From assembly GCF_003672135.1 (NCBI RefSeq), contig NC_039519.1, forward strand, positions 5,518,001 through 5,582,000: DNA of 64,000 bases, in the 5' to 3' direction. The stretch comes from Ooceraea biroi. Taxonomy: Eukaryota; Arthropoda; Insecta; Hymenoptera; Formicidae. The notes beneath the pieces were generated by a model. That model had not been told where the DNA came from. It worked only from the letters and a program-made list of their open reading frames with translations, and did no database searches. Position numbers and translations under genes: made by a program. Shown here piece after piece: positions 32,220-43,215 of the stretch (its first letter is position 1; the number at the start of each line of letters is the position of its first letter).

Positions 32220-35200
32220 GTCGAGATAGCGGTAGAAAGATAGATTGCGATGTAGAGATAGCGCAACAGAGCCCAAATATAGCTTGAACCGCAATAGTAT
32301 CAGGACATTATAGTGCACAGCAATTACCAACGCGTAAAACATTTTTTAGATCTTTTTTGTCAATTTATTTAATTTAATTATCTTGTTTAAATTATTATAA
32401 TACTAGAGGAGAATCCCCTATTATGAGATAATGGAGTTTCTGCTAAACTAGTGAGCACTATCTGTTAATTCCACCATAAACTTATTACTCTTGGTGTAAA
32501 ATGTATTTAGTGAAAAATTCATTGTTCGTTATTGCGTTTAGCTTTTGCAAGAAAAGGTTTGTGAAATTGTGAGCATGTCAAAGGAACTTAAGGTAAGTCT
32601 TTAAACCTTGTTTATTACATAATAAAGAAATGGTTGGCAATAAATTCAGTATGCGATGATAGAGTAGAATCGTAGTAACAGGAAAATACGCGATTTGTTG
32701 AATTGCTTAATTGTAGAGGTTAGATTTCATGATCGCGGAACCGCTAGGCGCGTGGCTCGTATAATGAGATATTCAGAGTACTCTTAATATGAGATAATTA
32801 TTGCTCGAATATGAAGAGTATGTAGTGTAATAAAAAGAAAGAAAATACTACTTAAGGTTAAAGAAAAGTTAATACGAATTTATATTACGAATTTTTGTGT
32901 ATTTAATTTTTATAGAATCTGACTATGGAAGTTAGAGAAACGAGGAAGCGTCGACAGTGGAATCGTGAAGATTTGACGAAGGCTGTGGCAGCAGTATTTT
33001 TATAAAAATATCTAATAAAGTTTTTTACTTGCAATACTGATGTATTTTGCACTTTTAACACCGATTTCTCAAGGTATCTTATATTAGGAGCACACTTCCG
33101 CGATCTTGCGTAAAGCTGTTTTTTCAAATTTGTTTAATTTTCAGAAAAAATAATATTAAAATTAGATTTTTCATTTGACCAACCTAAAGCTTATTAAATT
33201 CTCTTCAAGAGAACGTATTACATTTTTAAATTCTGCCTATAGATTTCCTTACATTCGGCAAAATCGATATGGTATCTCATAATCGGGGACTTTCCTCTAT
33301 TATTATTACAAAAATTATAATATTTATTATTACAAAAATTGTACAAATGATTGAGATAAAATTATGACAAACAACAATACGATAAATTTCGCAAATCTTT
33401 AGGCTCAACTCTCGCAGTACATAAGTGGCGTTATTCTGCATCCTGAAACGGTTTATCAGAGAACGTCGGAAGACGTGGAGTTTATCGAATTTCTGCGTCG
33501 AAGGAAGATCGTAGCCGGCGTGAAGGTTGATCGAGGCCTCGTACCACTCTTCGGTACTGAGAATGAGAAGACGACGCAAGGCTTGGACGACTTACGGGAG
33601 AATTGCATTCGATACAAAAAGGAGGGCTGCCACTTCGCCAAATGGCGATGCGTTTTCTCGATCTCGGAACGGTGCCCGAGTCAATTAGCAATGATTACAA
33701 ATGCGAATGTTCTTGCGAGGTGCGATCTTAACATTTATGCTGTAACAACGATTTTGTAAAAATTTGCGTTTGTTGCGCAACAAATTGTTTCTTTATAAAA
33801 TCTTTATTTTTTAAATTATCTAACTTGCTGAAGAAAAAAACAATTAGGAAAATTATTATTATGTAAAATTGAGTCCTGTTGTGCATTAGAAAATTTGCTG
33901 GCTTACTTTTGAGTGTTCTTTTTATTCAGATTCGCCAGCATCTGTCAGAGCACACGAATAGTTCCTATAGTAGAACCGGAAATACTGAGCAACAACGAGC
34001 ACGGTATAGATCGGGCCCTGCAAGTTCACGAAGAGGTGTTATCCATCTTGTTTCGTACTTTGAATGAGCACCACGTATACCTTGAGGGAATGGTTTTGAA
34101 GCCGGCAATGGTGTTGTCGGGAATGAAGAACTCGATAAAATGCGCGCCGCAGGTGTCTTTCAACATATTTCAACAAAATAAAGCACATATATTGCATTTT
34201 TCTCTTTCTTAATAACAGGTTTATTTATTTGGGTATTCAAGTTAATGTCCTATTTTATTTTTATATATAATTTAGGATATCCCAAATTAATGAGAAAACT
34301 CTTTTAGATTTACCCATACAGCACAGAAGCTTGCACCAACATTGCAGCAACGTTGCAACGTTGCAAATTGCAATGCAACGGTACAAAGACATTGCAGAGA
34401 TATATATCCGCAAAATGCCAGCACACTTGTAGCAACATGACATTAATATTTCGGAAACATCGCACAATCAAAATTTGTAATTAATTAATATTAATAATTA
34501 ATTTTATTAAAACATTGGAGTCTTCCTATCCTAACGAGATTCGTCCAAATCTATTCGACCATGTATGATGTATGATGACCAGAATCTGAACTCGGTAATA
34601 TGCGCATGCGGTGTTTGTCTCTTTCGACTGTCTAAAGAACATGGTGGTTGAATGACGCGAGCATCATTCTAAAAGAAAGTAGTTACGTAAAAGAACAGGG
34701 TAAGTACTTTTTTATAATATTATGTCTCATTATAGCACTTGTGTGCTGTTAAAATCTTGTATCTATTAATTATAATAGAGAATCTCGATTTGCCTATCTC
34801 ACGGTTTATATCACTATAACTTCAAAATTATGGAAATTCATTAGAAAACTGCATATTAATAGTTGTAATATTTTTAATAACTTTTTCTGTTATAGAAGCT
34901 GTTCGTGAAATACACAATCATGCCACTGATGCAGAAATTAGGATTGAGAGTTCAAAGTATGTCATTTTACATATAATTCTATACATACTTGCAGTATATG
35001 TATATTTTTATGTAATTTTATGCTAATATATGAATTTTAATTCCTATTTTATTTTTACAGGCAACATACAAACAAAAACGAAGAAGATTCAATTATTTAA
35101 TTAAAGGAAAAATAATATCTCAAGAAGAGGATTTTTAAGTTTTTTTTTATAAAGAACAGTTACTTTTTTATAAGAAAAATAGAGAAAATGTTTATTTCAT

Positions 35201-36143
35201 TTTTTATTACTATTGTTATATTACATATAATTGTCTATTTATGTTAATAAATAAAAATATTGAAGTTATATAAATAAAAATATTTAAAGTATATAATAAT
35301 GAATAATTATAATTATTGCAAATTCATTACATTGCAATATTATTATGATGTTTCGTTGCAATGTTCCGAAAAGCGGACATTTTCACATTCCTGCAATCCC
35401 ATAGCAATGCTGCAGAAACATTTCGCAGTGAATTTGTAATGTTGCTACGTTGCGGTGGAAGATTCCTGCAATATATATGCAATCTTTGCGTGCTGTATGG
35501 GTAACGTTAAATCAGTCTTCTGGTTAAAATATTATACTTTACTTGCAATTGAAACGAAGAATAATAAATTAATGATAAATTAACCATTTATTATTATTTT
35601 ACAGGTCGTTGCTGAGTACACAGTAACAGCATTGCAAAGAACAGTCCCCGTAGCAATCCCAGCGATCTTTTTTCTGAGCGGCGGTCAAAGCGATAAAGAC
35701 TCCATGTTAAATCTCAACGCCATTAATGCACATGTTGCGAAAAAGCCGTGGAGACTGAGTTTCTGTTATGGACGGGCCTTGCAGGTATATTGCCATTTAC
35801 AGGATATCAATTAAAATTTATTGCATTTTTCATTGACTCTTTATCGAAATTAACTATTTTTATATCGATAACAATTTTTTGAATTTGAGAAAAGAAGAAT
35901 AGTAAAAAAGGAAAGAGCTTAAAATATATCTTCTATTATTGTATCATGTAGCATTTTCGAAATTTGCCATCCACTTTGCCTTAGAATACAGCAATGAAAG
36001 CCTGGGGTGGAAATCGAGAAAACGCGGAAAAGGCTCAAGCGATATTTTTAAAGAGATGTAAATTATGCGCCGAAGCGTCTTTGGGACAATTGCAGGTTGA
36101 GGAAAATGATACGTGCAACGTAAACGACGTCGAAATTGTTTAA
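32007..36143 (+). CDS. Fructose-bisphosphate aldolase paralogue (class I), divergent, five coding exons
   Basis: Exons 32007-32219, 33403-33719, 33930-34152, 35605-35784 and 35985-36143 join in frame to 363 codons, the normal class I aldolase length. The fold residues are kept: LLACDES (Asp33 region), VKVDRGLVPLFG (Lys107), HFAKWRC (Lys146), IVPIVEPEIL (Glu187/189), LEGMVLKPAMV (Schiff-base Lys229), FLSGGQS (Ser271) and YGRALQ (Arg303), in rabbit numbering. The C-terminus is unlike the family: the last exon ends VNDVEIV, without the terminal Tyr that normally helps fructose-1,6-bisphosphate cleavage. No in-frame ATG lies between the upstream stop (31992) and the conserved part; the start may be in an unseen 5' exon or may be lost (ATA at 32007). 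Introns 2-4 are not in the canonical gene at 58413, so this is not a retrocopy or a recent duplicate. An open frame over five exons suggests constraint. Confidence 0.85.
33403..33719 (+). CDS. Aldolase paralogue, exon 2
   Basis: Acceptor ctttag|GCT, donor GCGAG|gtgcga. It encodes AQLSQYISGVILHPETVYQ through MITNANVLA, including the Lys107 and Lys146 equivalents. Confidence 0.88.
33930..34152 (+). CDS. Aldolase paralogue, exon 3
   Basis: Acceptor attcag|A, donor CAG|gtgtct. It encodes FASICQSTRIVPIVEPEIL and the Schiff-base segment HHVYLEGMVLKPAMV. Confidence 0.9.
34313..35501 (+). mobile_element. Non-autonomous element with CCCATACAGCA ends, longer relative
   Basis: It has the same termini as the 1-kb MITEs (CCCATACAGCAC and reverse complement) and flanking TA on both sides, but a different interior. 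It lies in intron 3 of the aldolase paralogue. The ends are rich in gcaacgttgc-type palindromes. Between about 34700 and 35140 lie exon-like pieces bounded by splice sites: donor near 34698 (ACAGG|gtaagt), acceptor near 34896 (ttatag), donor near 34958 (TTCAAA|gtatgt) and acceptor near 35060 (tttacag). Joining the last two pieces keeps a frame, EAVREIHNHATDAEIRIESS plus about 15 residues, then a stop. Confidence 0.8.
35605..35784 (+). CDS. Aldolase paralogue, exon 4
   Basis: Acceptor ttacag|GTC, donor CAG|gtatat. It encodes VPVAIPAIFFLSGGQSDKDS through SFCYGRALQ. Confidence 0.9.
35985..36143 (+). CDS. Aldolase paralogue, last exon with non-standard C-terminus
   Basis: Acceptor ccttag; NTAMKAWGGNRENAEKAQAI matches the aldolase C-terminal helix, but the tail is unrelated to the usual ...HAY end and finishes EIV before TAA. 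Confidence 0.88.
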   Translation, partial: NTAMKAWGGNRENAEKAQAIFLKRCKLCAEASLGQLQVEENDTCNVNDVEIV

Positions 36144-37500
36144 ATGTAAGAGCGTTATGCAAATGATCAAATTAATCAAATATTTTATTTTATATTATTA
36201 CACATATATACGCAAGTCACTTATGCAATATTATTTTTATTGTCGAAAAATTAACATATTAAAGAATGAGCATTTTATTTTATTTTTATCCTTAAAGAGT
36301 ACATTTCTTATTAACAGAATTAGGAGTGTTACAAGAATAATAAAAAATGTACGACTTGAAAAATACGAAATAATCGTATCGCTGTTTACGACTTAAGAGA
36401 TAAGAGCCGGAACGAAGGAAAACGGGTCGAGCCCACTTTATCAGCGGATAAAGCAATCACGCGATAGGCCAGCCCGATGATTAGGCGAAGAAAGGCACGT
36501 CCGATGATGACCACGAACGTACGAGTACGTCAACCTTTGACGATATTTTAAAAAATGCACTCTCTATTTTTGGTGAATGTCGAGCAAGGTGCCCTTGACT
36601 GACCTCTAAAACGGTGGTTCTCAACGCGGAGCTCTCGCATACGGAAACTTGTCTGTCTGTTGGTCGATATGTCGTCATTCCCGGCAGATCCCCACCCGGC
36701 AACGTTCCAACGTCCTCCTCCCAACGGGTTCGTGTCAACCCCACGTGGCATACATCAGGAACGTAGCACTAAAGGGGAAAGACCCAAGGGAATTGCTCCG
36801 AAAACCTCGTATTTATAAAACAGAAGCTTCTTAAACCAAATTAGTGGTAAAGCATTTTATGATAAGTGCAAATTGCCTGTATTTAAATAAATTTAATAAT
36901 AGCAAGATATTGACTGAATTGTACGTTCAAATTTGTCAGACGTATTTTTCGTAATTCCATATTCATCTAATATTACTTTCACTTTCCTTATCTTTTTTTT
37001 TCATTCAGTTTACGGTCGATTGGTCTAAGCCGACCAGCTGATCACGCGCTTGCTCACGCGATTCCGCGAGAGCAGTTGAGCACCAGCGTGAGAACAATCC
37101 ATGAGAACGCATGCGCGCGAGTAACACGCAATCAGACTTTGAAACCGACGTCGTTTCGCCTGGTTCCTCTCAGTCGCACTCCAACCGTTGGGTGGGTTTC
37201 ACGCCGGTTGAAAGCGCGCTCCACAGTTCCCAGACACAAATCAGGTCATATCCACATCCAGGTGAGTCCACGTGTTACTCCGTTATCGCGTGAGAAAATT
37301 CCCGTAGGAATGCGCTTTCCCAAGATGGAGTATCGATCGTCCTACTCCATCTTGAAGAATACCGGAAATTCTATGCTCGGTCTATCTATAACGAACTTTG
37401 ACCTTGACTGACATTTGATCGTCACCACGGTCGCGCACGGCACACTCGCTCGCTAATCATTGACGATTGTCGACATCATTAATCTCGTCGGATTTTTAGA
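36144..37500. other. Intergenic region with a GC-richer block
   Basis: From about 36390 to 37450 the sequence is richer in GC than its surroundings, with short overlapping frames on both strands and no recognisable domain. It could be a promoter or first untranslated exon of a gene lying beyond the repeats. It contains the perfect hairpin 37321-37354. Confidence 0.4.
37321..37354. repeat. Perfect 12-bp stem hairpin with 10-nt loop
   Basis: CAAGATGGAGTA at 37321 and its exact reverse complement TACTCCATCTTG at 37343; the loop is tcgatcgtcc. Confidence 0.9.
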
Positions 37501-37766
37501 ATTCTTTCTAATAAGTCATCTTATCATTTATCCAAGATTCCTTCATATATATATATATATCAAGGAATCTTGGACGATAAGATGACTTATTAGAAATTGT
37601 AGTGTTGATATAATTTTGGCGAACTTAGACTGTATTATAAATATACAAAACGCCGCTGCTTTATTCTTTATAGCAAAATATTAATAAATAATATAGGCTA
37701 CAATTTTTAATATATCTTTGCGTCGCACACATATTTTACGCTATGAGAAAATTAATATCAAAATTT

Positions 37767-37797
<31 letters not shown>

Positions 37798-38155
37798 CAA
37801 GGAATCTTGGATAAATGATAAGATGACTTATTAGAAATATATATATATATATATGTAGACGTCGCACGCGTAACTCACTAGGCGCAAATCTGCAAAAGAT
37901 ATTTTTGCAGCACAAGTGCATCTCGTCAAATGTTGAATCAAATTGCGCAAAGTGAAGAATTTTCTTCGAGCATGCAAAATTTTGATATTAATTTTCTCAT
38001 AGCGTAAAATATGTGTGCGACGCAAAGATATATTAAAAATTGTAGCCTATATTATTTATTAATATTTTGCTACAAAGAATAAAGCAGCGGCGTTTTGTAT
38101 ATTTATAATACAGTCTAAGTTCACCAAACTTATATCAACACTACAATTTTCAAAA
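37501..38155. repeat. Foldback (inverted) repeat with nested smaller inverted repeat
   Basis: About 37595-37772 returns as reverse complement at about 37974-38153 (both contain gcgtcgcacacatattttac and its complement), arms of about 175 bp. A second motif, aagtcatcttatc...ccaagattcctt, occurs at about 37515-37545, inverted at 37561-37590, and again at about 37797-37830, next to TA runs (37545-37560, 37771-37797, 37837-37853). No coding frame is present. Probably a foldback element or a MITE inserted into itself. Confidence 0.85.
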
Positions 38156-39399
38156 TTCACAAAATATTCTGAACTGCATGGATGATTGATAGTGAAGTCA
38201 CAGTTCAAAAGGATTAAATGCGCGATGAAACGTTTATCAAGTTTTTAAGATCTTATCTGATGAAACGTGTATAATTAGAATATTCTAAGATAACTAGATA
38301 AGAAGATTATTACGAACATAATTTGACTTCGTATGCATTAAACGTTAAATATAGTTTTCCTACAAGAATGAATAAAATGCAAAAAAAAAAAAACAGATTA
38401 CATAGTTAAACGAAGTGTAACTCGAAACTTATGCTACTTTTTATTAGAATTAAAGCGTATGTACATAGAAAAACGTTATACGAAGTTTAAAAATTTTGCT
38501 TTTAAATTTTAAAGACATTCCTACGGATTTTGCAATCATCCGATATGAATAAACAACAACGTTTATGCAATCTATTGTCTATATGCTAAAACGACCGGTG
38601 AATTACTTTGACAGATGACGAAACTATCACGATGAATTATTAACGAAGTGCACGCCTGTATCATTCTTTTGGGTCGTAAATATAAATGGCAACTAATTGT
38701 AAGGTGTTATTTTAACACTTAACATTTTTACATAAATAAATAAATAAATATATATTCGTTTATATATAAAAATATTTGTCATGTAATAAATATTGCACAA
38801 AACAAATTAATATTGTAAAATTTTTCATTAAAAAAAGAAAAAATAAGTTATATAAATAAAAGTATAATATTTAAGCAAGAGACGTTTATACTATCCCGAT
38901 TTCATCTGTAATAGAAGAAATAATCAAGAATTAATATAAATCTTTTTCTACAATTTTCTCTAAATTTTATCACACAAATTCTGAAAACCACACACACACA
39001 CGCACACATTATCTTAATAACGTATGCAGGTTCAAGTTTCAATAGAAAGCGGTTTGTTCGGTGGTTCTCGCTTTCACACTACACTTTCTTTCGACAAATC
39101 TGACATTCACATAGCAACAACTATCATAAAATTATCATTGGCCTAAGTATATCGCATCACTATGCAAATCGCGTTCTGGCGAGCTACCAATTTCTGTGTC
39201 GCGCTAAAATATACATACATCTGTTCTAATGATGCAATGTTGTGTTCGTGTATGCATCGCTTAAAAAGAGCTTTCAATATTTTCACGTCCAGAAGCTCAT
39301 TAGAATACAGAATTCATTTAAAAAAAGATATCACGTCACTCTCGATGATTTATTTCTTCCACATATCCTCTCTTGAGCATGGAAAGCTTGAGTTATTAA
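38156..39399. other. Intergenic AT-rich stretch, nothing recognised
   Basis: Contains a poly-A tract near 38380 and a short CA run near 38990-39008. No gene or element boundary is seen before the TTAA element. Confidence 0.5.
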
Positions 39400-41757
39400 G
39401 GGGGGAGCCTGCTTTAGAACGTTGAAAATAAGGTATAATTTTACGAATTTTTTTGGAGAAACTATACAGCGGATCATTACAAAACTTTGATGCATTTATT
39501 AGTACATGTTTAAAGATAAAAAAATTATTTTTTGATTTGAATATATCGCCTGTAGAGGTCGTCCTGGAGGCATCTTAGTGCAGCCGGCATTGTAAATTGG
39601 TGAGCATTCTCCTGCCTCCAAATTTCATCCAAACTGAAAAATTGAAATATTTTCTCGTTATTTATGAATTCCCATCGTCGATGAACCTTTAATATTCATA
39701 AAAACATTAAGTTAAACAATTATTTTTGCATGAAAAAGTTCAAAAACTTTGCCTAAAAATCGTACTTTTGTGTTCTAAGCTCCACCATTTTGGCACTTTT
39801 CAACTTTTTTCTCCTCTCTTTGGTTCATCGACGATGGGAATTCATAAATAACGAGAACATATTTCAATTTTTCAGTTTGGACGAAATTTGGAGGCAGGAG
39901 GATGCTCACCAATTTGCAATGCCGGCGACGCGGCTGCACTAAGATTTCTCCAGGACGACCTCAACAAGCGATATATTCAAATCAAAAATAATTTTTTTTA
40001 TCTTCAAACATGTACTAATAACTGCATAAAACTTTGATGCATTTATTAGTACATGTTTAAAGATAAAAAAATTATTTTTTGATTTGAATATATCGCCTGT
40101 AGAGGTCGTCCTGGAGGCATCTTAGTGCAGCCGGCATTGTAAATTGGTGAGCATTCTCCTGCCTCCAAATTTCATCCAAACTGAAAAATTGAAATATTTT
40201 CTCGTTATTTATGAATTGCCATCGTCGATGAACCTTTAATATTCATAAAAACATTAAGTTAAACAATTATTTTTGCATGAAAAAGTTCAAAAACTGTGCC
40301 TAAAAATCGTACTTTTGTGTTCTAAGCTCCACCATGTTGGCACTTTTCAACTTTTTTCTCCTCTCTTTGGTTCATCGACGATGGGAATTCATAAATAACG
40401 AGAACATATTTCAATTTCTCAGTTTGGACGAAATTTGGAGGCAGGAGAATGCTCACCAATTTGCAATGCCGGCGACGCGGCTGCACTAAGATTTCTCCAG
40501 GACGACCTCAACAAGCGAATATTCAAATCAAAAATAATTTTTTTTATCTTCAAACATGTACTAATAAATGCATAAAACTTTGATGCATTTATTAGTACAT
40601 GTTTAAAGATAAAAAAATTATTTTTTGATTTGAATATATCGCCTGTAGAGGTCGTCCTGGAGGTATCTTAGTGCAGCCGGCATTGTAAATTGGTGAGCAT
40701 TCTCCTGCCTCCAAATTTCATCCAAACTGAAAAATTGAAATATTTTCTCGTTATTTATGAATTGCCATCGTCGATGAACCTTTAATATTCATAAAAACAT
40801 TAAGTTAAACAATTATTTTTGCATGAAAAAGTTCAAAAACTGTGCCTAAAAATCGTACTTTTGTGTTCTAAGCTCCACCATGTTGGCACTTTTCAACTTT
40901 TTTCTCCTCTCTTTGGTTCATCGACGATGGGAATTCATAAATAACGAGAACATATTTCAATTTCTCAGTTTAGACGAAATTTGGAGGCAGGAGAATGCTC
41001 ACCAATTTGCAATGCCGGCGACGCGGCTGCACTAAGATTTCTCCAGGACGACCTCTACAAGCGATATATTCAAATCAAAAATAATTTTTTTTATCTTCAA
41101 ACATGTACTAATAACTGCATAAAACTTTGATGCATTTATTAGTACATGTTTAAAGATAAAAAAATTATTTTTTGATTTGAATATATCGCCTGTAGAGGTC
41201 GTCCTGGAGGCATCTTAGTGCAGCCGGCATTGTAAATTGGTGAGCATTCTCCTGCCTCCAAATTTCATCCAAACTGAAAAATTGAAATATTTTCTCGTTA
41301 TTTATGAATTCCCATCGTCGATGAACCTTTAATATTCATAAAAACATTAAGTTAAACAATTATTTTTGCATGAAAAAGTTCAAAAACTGTGCCTAAAAAT
41401 CGTACTTTTGTGTTCTAAGCTCCACCATTTTGGCACTTTTCAACTTTTTTCTCCTCTCTTTGGTTCATCGACGATGGGAATTCATAAATAACGAGAACAT
41501 ATTTCAATTTCTCAGTTTGGACGAAATTTGGAGGCAGGAGAATGCTCACCAATTTGCAATGCCGGCGACGCGGCTGCACTAAGATTTCTCCAGGACGACC
41601 TCTACAAGCGAATATTCAAATAAAAAAATAATTTTTTTTATCTTTAAACATGTACTAATAAATGCATCAAAGTTTTATAATGATCCGCTGTATAGTTTCT
41701 CCAAAAACAATTCGTAAAATATACCTTATTTTCAGCGTTCTAAAGCAGGCTCCCCCC
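39400..41757. mobile_element. Complete TTAA-target non-autonomous transposon made of four palindromic units
   Basis: Flanked by TTAA (39396-39399 and 41758-41761). The ends are inverted repeats beginning GGGGGGAGCCTGCTTTAGAA and continuing for about 80 bp. TTAA duplication fits the piggyBac or Kolobok types of cut-and-paste transposon; the terminal bases do not settle which. The interior is four tandem units with a period of 546-547 bp (marker gatgcatttattag at 39489, 40036, 40582 and 41129). Each unit is itself a hairpin: an arm of about 230 bp, a loop of about 150 bp and the complementary arm. No transposase frame is present. Another copy runs off the window start at 1-680. Confidence 0.92.
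39489..41675. repeat. Tandem array, four copies of a 547-bp hairpin unit
   Basis: Units start near 39489, 40036, 40582 and 41129. They are highly similar, differing at scattered sites (for example cccatcgtc or gccatcgtc). Each unit pairs aattcccatcgtcgatgaac with a downstream ttcatcgacgatgggaatt. Confidence 0.92.
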
Positions 41758-41761
41758 TTAA

Positions 41762-42109
41762 AGCACACAACTTTTATTCTGCAGTTTTAAATTAATCGTT
41801 AACGAATTATTAATTTCGATAAATCAATGCAAGTCTTATACTTCAGCCAATCTTTTAAATTAACACTACGAAACCCGTAAACAATACACCCGAGTACGTG
41901 CCGAGCAGCGGGTGCGCGTAGAACTGCCTGCGGATTCGCGCAAGCTCCGCGACGTGAACAACATTCTTGTACGCGGATCAGCTGGAAGGTATTGCGCAAG
42001 CGTGTCGCAAACGTCCTCCAGCCGGCTAACCGCAGCGCGTTCTTCCGCCAGCGTTATTGACCGCCGAGGCAGGTTTGAACCGCGGAAAATGACCGTTAAT
42101 GCGATAATA
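41762..42109. other. Short unique stretch between two transposons
   Basis: GC-richer (about 41880-42080), with short frames on both strands (for example MRVELPADSRKLRDVNNILV). No family is recognised; a remnant of host sequence. Confidence 0.4.
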
Positions 42110-43065
42110 TTGGGTCGTCCGGAAAGTTCGTGCCGATTTTGAAGGAAAATTCAAAGACAACATTTTTTTATGTCGATAAATATTTATTGTCTTATGTATG
42201 CACCGTTTTGTTTCACAACCTTTGTCCATCTTTCACGCAACTGGAAGATTCCATTCTCCCAGAACTTCTTAGGTTTCTCGGCGAAAAACTCCTCAAGGTG
42301 GTTTTTTATGTCGATCAAAGAGTTGAAGTTCTTGCCGCTAAGAGAATTTTGCAAAGACCTAAATAAGTGAAAGTCTGAAGGTGCAATGTCTGGTGAATAC
42401 GGTGGGTGAGGTAGCACATCCCAGCCAAACTCCAACAATTTTTGTCGGGTGGTCAAAGAAACATGAGGTCTGGCATTGTCCTGATGGAACACGACGCCCT
42501 TCCTATTAGCTAATTCTGGACGGTTTTCCTGAATCGCTGTCTTTAATTCGTCCAGTTGCGAGCAGTACTTATCTGCATTTATCGTTTGGTTGTGTGGTAG
42601 GAGCTCATAATATAGGATTCCTTTCCAATCCCACCAGACACAGAGCATGACTTTTTTTGGATGAAGGCCGGCTTTCGGAGTGGTTAATGCTGGTTCATTT
42701 CGCTTACCCCAGGATCTTTTTCGTTCTACATTGTTGTAAATGATCCATTTTTCGTCACCCGTCACTAATTGCTTCAAAAATGGTACGTTTTCGTTGCGCT
42801 TGTACAGCGAGTCGCAGATAAAAATGCGATCCGTTAAATTTTTTTCGACCAAATTATGCGGAACCCATACATCATAGCGACTTACGTAACCAAACTTCAC
42901 TACATGATCGTGGACAGTGGTTTTCGATATTTTCAGTATCTCTGCTAATTCACGTGTCGTGTAGCGCGGGTTATTCTCGATCAGTGTCTTGATTTGGTCA
43001 TCATCAGTAGTAGAGGGTCTGCTCGAGCGTTCTTGGTCTTTAAGGTTAAAATCACCAGCTCTAAA
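42110..43065 (-). mobile_element. Mariner family C, left piece of a split copy
   Basis: It starts with the terminal repeat TTGGGTCGTCCGGAAAG after TA and runs to position 956 of the 1288-bp element, where it breaks into A-rich sequence. It shares the variant gctcgag (gcccgag in the 17132 copy) with the piece at 51225-51653, so the two are probably the same or sister copies. Confidence 0.92.
42184..43065 (-). pseudogene. Mariner transposase (family C), C-terminal 85 percent, frame intact
   Basis: The frame is open from FRAGDFNLKDQERSSRPS through VTGDEKW, HQDNARPH and HPPYSPDIAPSDFH to the end at 42184. It lacks the frameshift of the 17206 copy (it reads KFGYVSRYDVWVPHN). The N-terminus is replaced by a low-complexity read-through into the A-rich block. 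Confidence 0.9.
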
Positions 43066-43215
43066 AAAAAGAAAGTAATCTTTCCATAATAACGACAAAA
43101 AAGAAAAGAACTCATAAAAAAATAATATAAAATTAAAAAATAAAAAAAAACATAACAAAAAAAAAGAGATCTAACTTAAAACAAAAAAAATAAAAAGAAA
43201 AAAAAAAAACAACTC
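43066..43215. repeat. A-rich low-complexity block at the mariner breakpoint
   Basis: About 150 bp almost only of A with scattered other bases, starting exactly where the mariner breaks off and ending where GC-rich DNA begins. Possibly a junction insertion or unreliable assembly. Confidence 0.7.

Noticed and set aside
34313..35501. Extra aldolase exon inside the third intron
   Set aside because: Exons 3 and 4 of the paralogue already join in phase, and the exon-like pieces lie within an inserted element and do not resemble aldolase.
39400..41757. CRISPR-like or satellite array
   Set aside because: The repeats are 547 bp with no short-repeat/spacer pattern, and they sit inside a transposon with TTAA-flanked inverted ends in an animal genome.
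42184..43158. Treating the 324-codon frame as an intact transposase gene
   Set aside because: Its first 30 or so codons come from the A-rich block; the true N-terminus is missing, so it is a truncated copy.
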